In this document: one piece after another, positions 54,580 to 64,000 of the stretch
How the letters are laid out: each line of letters opens with the position of its first letter
Numbering within the stretch: the stretch's first letter is position 1
Source: Coniochaeta sp. PMI_546
Lineage: Eukaryota; Ascomycota; Sordariomycetes; Coniochaetales; Coniochaetaceae
Direction: 5' to 3'
Length of the DNA stretch: 64,000 bases
Assembly: GCA_021432605.1 (NCBI GenBank)
Contig: MU271148.1
Location: 2,363,362-2,427,361 of the forward strand
Notes under the pieces: generated by a model
Database searches by the model: none
What the model saw: the letters and a program-made list of their open reading frames with translations, nothing else
What the model was told of the DNA's origin: nothing
Position numbers and translations under genes: made by a program

Positions 54580-56452
54580 CTAGCTATGCTCAGCCCTCAG
54601 CTCCTCCTCCACCTGCGCCTTAACCAACTCCCTGACCGCCTTCCAATCATTCGGCGCCTCCGACACCCTCTTCTCCTTCTTATCCAGGCCGACAAACTCA
54701 GCCGGTAGGACCTTCTTCTCGAAATCGAACCCCTCCTCGTCCTTAAGCGCGACGTTGACAGCCCCGGCAAACTTGGCCGGATGCGCCGTCGACAGCGCAA
54801 TGTGCGGCAGCGCCGGTCCGGCCCGGGAAGTAGACCGCAGCGCGGCCTCCACGCCGACCGCCGAGTGCGGGTCGAGCACGTACCCGACCTCCCTGTGGAG
54901 CTTCTTGATCGTCTCCAGCGTCTGCTGGTCGCTCACCCGCTCGCTCTCAAAGTTCTTCCTCGCCGTCTCCAGCACGTCCTTGTAGACGGGCCCAAATCCA
55001 CCCTTGTTCTTGAGGTCCTTGAGCCACGACGCGACCTCCTGCCCGGCCTGCTTCTTGTTCCACTCGTCGTCCATGCCGGCCGTCGAGGCGAACTGATACG
55101 CCAGGAACCAGAGCAGCCTCTCAAAGTTGCTCGACACAAGAATGTCCATGGCCGGGCTGAGCGTCTCCTTGACCCCGTCCTCGTGCGCCTTGACGCCGTC
55201 GACGGCCAGCCCGCCCTCGGCCTCCTTGCCGTGGGCGGGCTGCTTCTCGTACCGGCCCGTCTTCCAGAACCGGTCGAGGATGTCGTTCTCGTTGGTCGCG
55301 ATGACGAGCTTGTCGATCGGCAGGCCCATGCGCAGGGCGAAGTACCCGGCCAGGATGTCGCCGAAGTTGCCCGTGGGGACCACGAAGCGGACCTTGTCGC
55401 CCAGCTTGAACGAGGGCGACTTCTTGGCGAGCGAGAAGTACGAGTGGAAGTAGTACACGATCTGCGCCAGGATGCGCGCCCAGTTGATGGAGTTGACCGC
55501 ACCGAGCTTGAGGGTCGAGTTGATGTCTGGGTCGGCAAAGAGGGCCTTGACGATGTCCTAACGGGGGCAACACGGTTAGCAGCCTTGGTAAGGCGGTGGG
55601 GACATTTCGGTTGGGAGAGGTTGTGCTCACCTGGCAGTTGTCGAAGTTGCCCGTCACCGCGAGGTTGTGCACGTTCTTATCGAGGACAGTCGTCATCTGC
55701 AGTTCCTGTATGGGGCTCACGCGCCCCTTGGGATGTAGCATGAAGACCGAGACATCTTTCTTTCCCCGGAGTCCGTATATGGCGGCGGACCCGGTATCGC
55801 CGCTAGTCGCGCCGACTACCGTGAGGTGGTACCTGTCTACAAGAGGAAGTCAGAACAAGCGGTCATGAGGCGGTTTTCCAAGTTCCTGGATGAAGAGGTT
55901 CCAACATACCCCTGCCAGTCTTCCCCTCGTTTCTCCTGACCAGGAAGTACTCGAAAAGATTGCCGAGGAACTGAAGCGCGACATCTTTGAACGCGAACGT
56001 TGGGCCGTGGAACAGCTCGAGCAGATGCAGGTTATCCTTGAGCGGCACCAACGGTGTGATGTCAGGCGCGCGGAAGGTCGAATAACTCTTGTTTATGATG
56101 GTCTTGAGGTCGTCGGCCGGTATCTCAGACGGCGAGATGTACAGCGACAGGATCTCATAGGCGAGGTCGGCGAAGGAGAGGTCTTTCCAGGACTCCCAGT
56201 TGCTTGCACTCGGGATTTCTTCAGGGATGTAGAGTCCGCCATCAGAGGCCAGACCCTTCAGGACGACTTCCTCGAACGACAGCTGGTAGAGAGCGTAAGT
56301 CTAGTGCCAGGAAAGGGCGGTAAGCTAGGGCAGGATCAGGATCGTACATCGGTGTCATCGCCGCGAGTACTCAGATACCGCTGCGAGGCGGTATGAGTGC
56401 TATCCGCTTCAGTGGTCGCAGAGGAGCCATTCGTCTTCGCACTGTTTGACAT
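54580..56452 (-). CDS. THR4: Threonine synthase
   Basis: PLP enzyme converting O-phosphohomoserine to threonine, the last step of threonine biosynthesis. Introns 56301-56347, 55837-55909 and 55558-55630 are removed; all junctions fit and give 559 residues, slightly longer than usual because of a ~30-residue Ser/Thr-rich start. RYLSTRG and LSFEEVVLKGLASDGGLYIP open the conserved body; the PLP lysine is Lys140 in HGPTFAFKDVALQFLG; VVGATSGDTGSAA, AVNSINWARILAQ, VPTGNFGDILAGY and HPAKFAGAV follow. At the second junction the AG giving DRYHLTVVG is used, since the next AG shifts frame. A near-match to the general-control (CPC1/GCN4) site lies about 380 bp upstream. Confidence 0.96.
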
Positions 56453-57118
56453 CGTGTTCGCGAGCAGAGTATATCTGGTGGCGGTAAAGGAGAGCCTCAA
56501 GTCGCCCAAATCGGCTCGAGTTGTTCACTGAGGGGAGGATATACAGTCACAATGCTAAACAAACACCGCAAAAGGTTCTGTCACAGTCCCAAAACCCACC
56601 AAGAAACTAAAAGAGCCGAATGTCGGCGGGCTATCGCGAAGGGTAGGAAAAAATCTGCCCCGCACTGAAGGGTATGACGCGGGGCGGGCGTAGCACCCAT
56701 TCCACTTTGAGGCGCTATGCTGTGCGACTACATAGAAGGTACCCAATAGTCCCTGCCCCACGGAAGCACGACCACCGCCTCGTCCCCTCAGCTGAAGAGG
56801 CCACCGCCCGAGACAGCCATTGATAGTAGCGAGTCAGCAGCAGCCTGACGGAGGGTGCACGAGGTCAGTTTCATGACTGGCACGCTCTGGTTTGGATCAA
56901 TGTTTGAGCAAGTTATCAGAGTGTCTAGCGCACTTTAACATTGGACACACTGTCCACTCTCCTTCACCGCGCCATAGGGTGTGAAGTGACATACCGTCCA
57001 AAGCCAACAGCATCTGGTACGAGTTACAGTCTCTAGGTTTTGCCCGTCTTCTTTATAGCAACGGAGAAGACGACAGCAAAAATGGAAGCATTACACCATC
57101 CTCAGAATACATGGTTTG
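56453..57118. other. Intergenic, THR4 promoter and AT-hook gene 3' flank
   Basis: Holds the threonine synthase promoter with GC-rich DNA near 56660-56700. No gene or RNA supported. Confidence 0.5.
56830..56836 (-). promoter_or_regulatory. Candidate CPC1/GCN4 site for THR4
   Basis: Reads TGACTCG on the minus strand, six of seven matching TGACTCA, about 380 bp upstream of the threonine synthase start. Amino-acid control of THR4 is expected in fungi, but a single near-match is weak evidence. Confidence 0.25.
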
Positions 57119-59430
57119 TTACTTCCGAAACGACTTGAGCAGCGGCGCAATACGCGACTTCTTGCTCAGACCAACACGATACTGAACCTTGCCAAGCTGG
57201 CTGCAAGGCGGCCCAGCCTTGCCCTCCTCCTTTGCCATATCCTTCTTGAATTTTATCTCACTCAGCGGGTTCTCTTTTACTGTTTCGTCAACCGTGTCTG
57301 TTGCCGTGAGTGCCGGCGTCGTAGACAATGACGAATTACTGTCGCGCTCCGAGAGCGCTGCGACTTTCTCGCCTTCTGCTGATGTGGCTTTTGTGATGGC
57401 CTTCTTGACTGTCTTGCCTTCCGTGATATGCCGTCCATCTCCAGCGTCGTGGTGACCTTCCTCATCCTGCTGGACCTCGTGAAAACCGCGATTGGACGTG
57501 ACTTCTATGTCGACTGGCCTGGCCACATCGGATTTCCTCGGTCGACCTCTCCTCCTCTTCTGATTTGGTACCTCATCCTCATCATCCGGGAGTAGCGCCA
57601 GGGCTGCATCAGGAGCCGGCACGGCATTCTCCACGTCTTCTTCCACAACAATGGCTTCACTTTGTGGTTCCTTCCTCGGCCTTCCTCTCCTCTTCTTCGG
57701 TGCCGGTGCCGGTGCCGGTTGCCCCTGCCCCTCTGCATCGTAGGCCTCTGTCGGCACAGGCTCATCTTCTGTATGTGTCGGAGCAGTGTCCCGTGATCCT
57801 CCCTCAACGACGGTTTCGCTGGGAACTTCCTTCCTCTTCCTGCCCCTCGTCTTCTTCTGCGGCGGCTCTTCCTGAATGACTGCAGGCACTTCCTCGATCT
57901 CCAGATATCCGGGCTCTGCTGAGTCGTCCGCAAATGGGGTTTTGGTGCCAGTATCGATTTCTGCTGCAGCTGAGGAGTTCGGCGCCGTTTCATCAGGTCC
58001 TTTGTGTTTTCGTGATGGCGTCTTGGTCCTCCCACTGGAACGAGGCCGCTCACGTTCCGCAACTGCCGAAGTTGGGCTCGGCAGTTTGTCCAGAACTGCT
58101 GCTCCCCGCCTAATTCGTCTTGTTGATCGGGGAGGCGTACTAGATGGTGCTAAGTAAGGTTCGCCTCTATCCGGGTTCCTCTCATCAGAGACCCCCTTCT
58201 CTCTTGGTGTAACAGCCGGAGCTGAGATGATGTCCGGTGATGAGGGCTGCGAAAAATCAGAACCAAAAACGTATCAAAAATACTAAGATGACCTACAGGG
58301 TCGCTATTAACCACATTCCGCCTCCTCTTCGGCCGACTGGAAGAAGCTGTGCCGTAATCGCCCGGATGGGGTCCTTTCCATTCTGAAGAAGCATATTCGA
58401 CGGGCGTAGGGTACTTGATTGTAGCGCTTCCGCTTGACTTGTGTAAGTCCTCCGTCTGTCCGATCGCATTCGAAAGACCAAGATGCTCATGGCCGCCGTC
58501 TGCTTCTGACGAAAGGCTGACGAGTTTGTATTCGTCTTTCTGACTTGCTGTCAGAGTTGTGGTGGGTACAACTAGCAGCGAGGTTGAGCGAACTTCTAAT
58601 GAGTCCCCTACAATGCTGCTCGAGTTGCCGGTAGGTGAGACATGGTTGTTGTTCAAAGCCTGTTTTTCTTCGCTTCTCGGGATGACCAAGAGGTCGACCT
58701 CTTGGCTGTTCGGAGCTTGCTGTCCACTAGATGATATTCTTCGCCTCTTCTGGCGCGGCTCAGATGGTCTCACATCAGAGCTTTGCTCGGTCTCGGCAAC
58801 AGATAGGCCGGGCAAGAGACTAGGCGATACTTGTCTAGGCCTTGGGCTTGTCTTCTCAGGGCTCTGCAAACTTGAACTCGGTGCGCTTTTCCGCTTCGTT
58901 CCCGCTTTCTTGAGCTTGATCGTGATCTTCTTAGTAGTCCTTGCGGTTGGAGCATCGCCATCTGGACTAGCAGGAAAGTCCCATATGTCTGTTGGAACAC
59001 CTGGCGTAGGACGTCCTGGAGTAGTGACTTGGGTGAGATCGACAACTTCCTTCATCTCTGATAGCTTGTGCCGGCGCCGACTTGCAGGAACCGGATCAGT
59101 GATTGAACTCAGGTGTGAGGGATCATGTTGTCCGTTGACAAGGCTGAGATGAAGTGGCGGATTTGGTGACAAGGTGGAGACTGGCTCACTGCTCAAGGCA
59201 GCAACGCTAGAAGCATGTTGTTGTGCATTGGCAACAACATGCTGACCAACATACACTTTTCGAAAGAAGGAAGGATCTGTTGATTCTGCTCTGCGGGTTT
59301 TTGGAGTTTCAATACTATCGTTCCTAGAATCTATGCTCTCATCTAGGCGAGGCGGAGCAATTAGATCCTTGACCGGGCTGAAGTCGTCGTCCTCTTCATC
59401 GGAATCCAGAATCTCCTTCCTTGGCGCCAT
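57119..59430 (-). CDS. AT-hook nuclear protein, unknown function
   Basis: Intron 58247-58296 (phase 0) joins two long frames into 753 residues, nearly all of low complexity and predicted disordered. Three basic hooks lie in the C-terminal half: KKTRGRKRKE (about 507), KKRRGRPRKE (about 562) and KRRRGRPRK (about 604), the latter two being canonical AT-hooks that bind the minor groove of A/T DNA. The last 25 residues (GKVQYRVGLSKKSRIAPLLK and four more) form a conserved C-terminal motif found in a fungal AT-hook family. The N-terminus is acidic (SDEEDDDFSP), and EVVDLTQ near 130 looks like a SUMO-interaction motif. Likely a chromatin protein; no enzyme domain is visible. Confidence 0.82.
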
Positions 59431-59693
59431 CTTGGCCCCTGGACCTTCGCCGGTTATTTGGATTCACTCGTAATTCCGGGTGTCTAGGATGTCGAGATAT
59501 CGTCGCACAGACGCGGCTCTGACGCGTCCAAGTCGAAGTGGAAACGGAACGCGAGGTCGCGTGCCGCTCAAGGGGAAGGCGCACGGACCACTCGAGACAA
59601 TAGCTCCTGCCGTACAAACACACGATTCCATGCATCATCCCTCCTTGTACCTTAATGTCTCAAATTTTTACTTTCATTTTGCGAGCAATTACT

Positions 59694-62509
59694 CTACTCT
59701 ATCTCCTCGATCCGTGGCCTTGGCCCAGTCCAGGTTTCCGATCGTTGTGACAGCTCCGGGTTAACGGACAAACCAGCCAACTTTGTCAAGGTTGGTCCTG
59801 GCAAGTCTCGACTGTCAGGGACAAAGCTGGCCATTTCCCAGTTCTGCAAGCTTTCCACCACATCCTTGGCATGCTGCTTGACCAGCCCGTCGTTATCAAC
59901 ATCCGCCACATACTGGAGAATCCTCATGATATCTTCTCGGCTCTGACCTGTCAGGCTGAAACCAAGCCGACGCCTCTCCTGCTTCGCCTTGTCCAAAGCC
60001 CGAACGAAGTCGAGTATCAAGAGGACGGCAGCCCGCCTGAGTATGCCCTTCTCCACCTCGGTCTCTACAGTCAGGATGTTGGCGCAGAGATCCACAGCCG
60101 TAGAGACGACAGACGGGCCCAAGCCCATGATATTGGTCTCCACACCAGCCGCGAAAATCGAGAGTGCGGAAGCCCTGATGCGGACGTCTTCCGTGCCTCT
60201 CTTGCTCTCCCATCCCTCGACTATCCTTGCAATGATCTCATTCCTCACCCTATCTTCCTCCGTCTCGTCCTCATCCAAGTCTGGCACTTCTCCGCCCCAG
60301 GCGTCTTCAGCTTCCTTGCGCTTCAACATACGCGCCCTCTCCTCCCTGGCCTGTTTGGCCTCGGTTTTCGGCCGGTGTCCACGTCGACCAGCAATAGATA
60401 GCAACGCGTTTGCTGCTTTTTGTGCTACTTCGCCCGTGAAAGTCTCGCCCAGTCGTTCTATCACCTGAGTTAGGGCCTCGCCAAAACGTAATCGTGTGTT
60501 AAGGGACGCCTTCTCGTTTGCGTCAACGTAATGGTCCAGCAACTCCTGGACCACCGACTTTGGATGCTTGTCCGCAAGCTGAGTGAAGATCTTGATGACC
60601 TTAAGGTTGATGTAATCCTCCTCGTCAGCTAGGAGGGTGGACATTAGAACCAGGACTGCCGGGATATCTAGCACAGGGCTATGAGCCTGTATGAGTGTCG
60701 AAATCAAGTTGAGTCCTTCCATCCGCACCGGGGGCGGCGAGTCCACTTGCCCAATATATGATATAGCAAGGTTGTACGTCTTTCGATCCTCGATCTGTCG
60801 CTCTGTCGGCCCCGATGTAGTGGTTGACATGTCCTCAACCTCATCCCTATACTTGAGCAAGAGTCCAAGGTTTCTTGCTGTACTAGCAACGTCACTCGTA
60901 GGGGCCCTAGCTAGCCTTTCGAGTGACGTCTCCAGTAGCTGCAGAACTTCTGGAGAGACTTTTGCCTTTTTGAAGCCTGGTGATGTAATGACTAAGTTTA
61001 GGAGACTCAAGGCCACCGGGATACTCTCGTCATCCCCCGTCGTAGCCTCAGAGTCACTCAGGATCTGGCTGGCGAGCTCAAGAGCATGATCGGACCTGCT
61101 GACCACTTTGCTCGGGAGCTTCTCCATCATGCTCTGCAAGCATTTGATCTCGATGACCTTGATCAAGGGCTCGTCGTTTTGCTTGTCATCGTCTTCTTGG
61201 ACCAATATTTGACCAGGTCGGGTCCTTGACTTGGGAGCTAACCACGTTTTGAAAAGCTCGAGGAAGACCGAGGATATATCGATCTCACTTGCAGTTGCTT
61301 CCAAAAGCTCTAGGAGGAGGTCTAACTTGGTATCTATGTCGTGGAGGTTGATCGCGCGCCTCTCTTGACTCTCCTCGAGTAAGTGCCGTGGAACAACGAT
61401 ATGCAACGCGCCGTTTGCAGTAGCCTTATAGGACCAAGCAGGCTCGGCTGAGCTGCCCGGACCAGTATAGGTCAGATTGCGGATTAGGAAATGAATAAGC
61501 TCGGGAGAGATCCCTAATTTGAAGAAAATCTTCAAGAGATCCAGAGCTGGCACACAAAGATCTTCTTTTGTCTTCGCACTGACATCAGACCACGAGGACA
61601 CGGTCCAGAGTTGCAACAGCACTTGCCGAAGTAGCCTCTTGCAGAGGCTCGGATTTGGATGTGAGACGACGAGAGTCTTCAGCCGTCGTACCGCGAGAGT
61701 CAGCTCTTCGGAGGACACAAGTTCCGGATCTTGACTGAGGTCAACTATGCCCTCTGAGTCGTTCGACTCCCTTTTGGTAGGGTAGTCCTTGCACAGAGAT
61801 GGATTGAGTTGACACAGCATGGGTTCTGCAAGATATTTCCATCCCGGAGAGCCTGCTATGGAGATCAGCCCTCCTCTTACACGGCAGGTAGAACATCAGG
61901 ATCACATACCTGGTGCACCAAACTCTTTGCGGCCCAATATACCAAAGCCGATCACGTATGAAGCCACTTTAGTCAACTCTGGGCCGTCATTGCCGTCAAG
62001 TAGCTTGAGCAGCTGAGGGGCAACCCCAGAGAACCAGACTTCAGGTTTGACCCGCTTCGGCGGCACCGAAAGCATGGTAGACGCCAGGCTCAATGCCTCA
62101 TGTGTGATATTCGCGCCTTGTTTTTGGGGAGTGGCCGCTTCGGATGTCTTCACCGTACTAGACGGATGAACCGCGAAAACGAACTCCAGTGTCCCACGGA
62201 CGCCATCAGGACGCAAGGGTAGCGTCGTCAAGATGGCCACCAGTTCTGACCGCAGCCATGGGGGCGCATGGTCCGGGCGTATCAGAATGTTCAAAGCTGG
62301 TATGAGGGATAGTGTACCTGTCCTGAAGCAAGTTCAGAACAAAGTTGCCATATCATAGGATACCGCTCGACCTACCTGTGGACCAAGTCATCAAGAGCGC
62401 GCTTACCCTCTGTCTGGACCTCTGGTGACGAATTCGGACTAAAAGCTTTGTTTGCATATTCAGCTATTGAGCGAACGAGGTCCTGCCGGGTTTTCTGTGC
62501 CAAGGACAT
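59694..62509 (-). CDS. RTP1: RTP1/TANGO6-like HEAT-repeat protein (RNA polymerase nuclear import)
   Basis: Armadillo/HEAT protein of the Rtp1 family, which in yeast helps assemble and import RNA polymerase II. Introns 62323-62375 and 61853-61909 are removed, giving 901 residues. The first exon reads MSLAQKTRQDLVRSIAEYA. Repeated amphipathic helices cover most of the chain (for example LNLISTLIQAHSPVLDIPAV and FTQLADKHPKSVVQELLDHY). The C-terminal third matches the RTP1 C1/C2 regions as I recall them: LRFGEALTQVIERLG near the middle, a Lys/Arg/Glu-rich loop (KQAREERARMLKRKEAED), then RRAAVLLILDFVRALD and the final GLVKQHAKDVVESLQNWE. No transmembrane segment or catalytic motif. Head-to-tail with the AT-hook gene, 263 bp apart. 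Confidence 0.85.
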
Positions 62510-62749
62510 TATGCCCTTTGCGAGTTCGGGCCCTCGAAAGTCGCCGTCACTCCTGATCTAGACGAGATTTGCGCTCCACGCCGTTTCAAACCGTCCTATG
62601 TAAGAGCTGGGCTTTCGGACGCAGCTACTTCGGAATAGCGAAGTGGTGTGTGTCTGTCCTAAATAGCTGGCGGATATACGAAAAATATATGGCCTAGATG
62701 CAGCTGTGAGGAAAGTTCACCACCCATAAGACTTCAACTTCACGATGAC

Positions 62750-63304
62750 ATGCCTTCCTCATTATTCGCACTTGCCACTAACCTAGCCGGAGAGAGCAGG
62801 ATGACCCACTTCTTTTCCCTGCTCCACGTGGCGCCGTGTCCGCAGTCTTACCATTTATGGACTAGTGTCAATTCGGCGCGTCTTCGACACGCTTCGTGGA
62901 ATTGGCGATTTCAACCATCCTCTCCTTCTGACAACTACAATCACCTCTTCGACCTGTCTTTGCCTCGGAGTCTGCAGGAGATGCGATCAGGGTTGATGCC
63001 ATGTTATGCGAGCTTGGGAACGGACGAACAACCTCGAGACCTGATCAGTAGAAGTTCTTTCACAGCTCTCGAAGCCACCTCAATGCACGACGCCTCCCCT
63101 TCAGTCCTCCGATTCCTGTTTTCCGAAAGGAATGTTCACTTGAACCTTTCGGCACTGGACTGGTTGTTCACGTCACTCCCATCTTCTGAACCTGTATCAG
63201 GTATCAAGCTTGACGCGGATGGGATGCGTGATCTCGTGCGTTCCTTCTGGGGCAGCGAGCCAGGCCTGCCGCGAGAATGGGTCTCGGAACTTAACCCTAA
63301 GTAA
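62750..63304 (+). CDS. Orphan ORF, doubtful
   Basis: A 184-codon ATG-initiated frame divergent from RTP1 (240 bp between start codons). I recognise no domain. Composition is ordinary (Ser/Leu-rich, no coiled coil, no signal peptide or membrane helix), and no neighbouring splice sites extend it convincingly. It could be a lineage-specific gene, a fragment of a gene running past the window edge, or chance. The position, next to a real promoter region, is the only positive evidence. Confidence 0.25.
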   Translation: MPSSLFALATNLAGESRMTHFFSLLHVAPCPQSYHLWTSVNSARLRHASWNWRFQPSSPSDNYNHLFDLSLPRSLQEMRSGLMPCYASLGTDEQPRDLISRSSFTALEATSMHDASPSVLRFLFSERNVHLNLSALDWLFTSLPSSEPVSGIKLDADGMRDLVRSFWGSEPGLPREWVSELNPK

Positions 63305-64000
63305 TCTGTTGGTTATCACCGAGTCTTGCGCTTATAGTCGTCCAAGTCGCCTTTTAAGTCTGATTCAATTACCAGCAACGTCGGGCGCCGCTGAGAAGTG
63401 GTCCGGGCCGAGCCAGGAACGATGAAGACGGACAGGCGAGGAAGACATTCCAGACATCTCCGGATGCGTGAGCGGTTTTTCACTATGAGCCGGTATGGTA
63501 AGAGCCTCGCGTAGAGGTCGCTCGTCAGGATTGTACCACTGGAACCAGTACTCTGGTCAAGAGGGATTGTTCTGGTGATATGGACTGCCAGTCTGACGTG
63601 GAAGATACGCTTAACGGGTGCTCCTGGTCGTGGGGTTTCCATCTAGTGACGGCTCTTCGTGAGCGTACCACGAGGGTACAAGGGAGAGCGCAGTGTTGGC
63701 CACAAACGACCAAGCCCCGACACTTCACTCCTGCCTAGGATTTGCCTCGCCAGAATCACCAAAGTCTTCCTGCGGTGAGCGAGGATCATATGGCTACAAA
63801 CGGAAAGGTCAACTGGGCTTGGTGCCTCTCACTTGCATCACTGTTACGCTCTCGGCACCTTTGCTACCCATCCACTTCTACCACTCAACCACACGCAGGC
63901 GATACCGGAGTTTCTAAGACATCCAGACTGGCAGTCTGTTCCCAGGACCGTGCTTGGCAACAGCCAGGGCACGTCATAGAAGCATGTAATCCGACCAGGC
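63305..64000. other. Intergenic to window end
   Basis: No gene supported in the last 700 bp. The window may stop inside an intergenic region or an unrecognised gene. Confidence 0.45.

Noticed and set aside
54781-55743. 320-codon frame antisense to threonine synthase
   Set aside because: Shadow of a well-supported coding exon and it runs through the true gene's intron.
56965-56990. CCATAGGGTGTG string recalling the start of dispersed fungal 5S rRNA genes
   Set aside because: The match ends after about a dozen bases and no internal box C or 3' half of 5S follows.

Overview
This window looks like nuclear DNA of a filamentous ascomycete (Pezizomycotina, most likely a Sordariomycete). Introns are short (about 40-130 nt in most genes) with GT..AG ends and frequent RCTRAC-like branch sites. 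Gene spacing is compact, GC is slightly above 50%, and nearly every recognisable product is a single-copy fungal housekeeping protein. I placed all exon borders by hand from splice sites, reading-frame continuity and remembered family sequence; no search was run.

Layout, left to right. 0-11 kb: an Lsm14/Scd6-type mRNA decapping factor (+), a short-chain dehydrogenase (-), ribosomal protein S8 (+), the HDEL receptor ERD2 (+), an orphan single-pass surface protein with a Ser/Gln/Ala-rich ectodomain (+), and a tRNA-Asn(GTT) with a 20-nt intron. 11-17 kb: a 1753-residue kinesin, probably kinesin-4 class (-). 17-21.5 kb: a 4.6 kb stretch with no gene I can support. 21.5-30.5 kb: EME1 (+), a PARP6/8-like ADP-ribosyltransferase fused to a UBE2Q-like E2 domain (-), and Golgi tether subunit COG5 (+). 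31-38.5 kb: a truncated remnant of a fungal glycosyltransferase-like family, a diadenosine/diphosphoinositol Nudix hydrolase (-), a 3 kb empty stretch, and arginyl-tRNA-protein transferase ATE1 (+). 39.6-48.3 kb: exosome subunit RRP42 (+), a mitochondrial membrane protein of unknown function (-), cytochrome c (+), ribosome-biogenesis AAA ATPase RIX7 (-) and a mitochondrial carrier (-). 50-62.5 kb, all on the minus strand: a small LYR-like mitochondrial protein, an MFS sugar transporter with a long acidic/His-rich N-terminus, threonine synthase, an AT-hook protein and the HEAT-repeat protein RTP1. The last 1.5 kb holds one weak orphan ORF.

The genes are not a pathway cluster. Loose themes are RNA handling (LSM14, RRP42, RIX7, RPS8, tRNA-Asn, RTP1), secretory traffic (ERD2, COG5), mitochondria (cytochrome c, its divergent neighbour, the carrier, the LYR protein) and protein modification (PARP-E2, ATE1). 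Cytochrome c and the neighbouring mitochondrial protein are transcribed apart from a shared 749-bp region carrying an inverted CCAAT box.

The most unusual object is the PARP-UBE2Q fusion at 24.1-27.8 kb: one polypeptide with RWD/UBC-like N-terminal folds, a Cys cluster, an H-Y type ART domain and an E2 domain that keeps the catalytic-type Cys but lacks HPN. I saw no retroviral or LTR element, no intact DNA transposon, no CRISPR array and no secondary-metabolite cluster.
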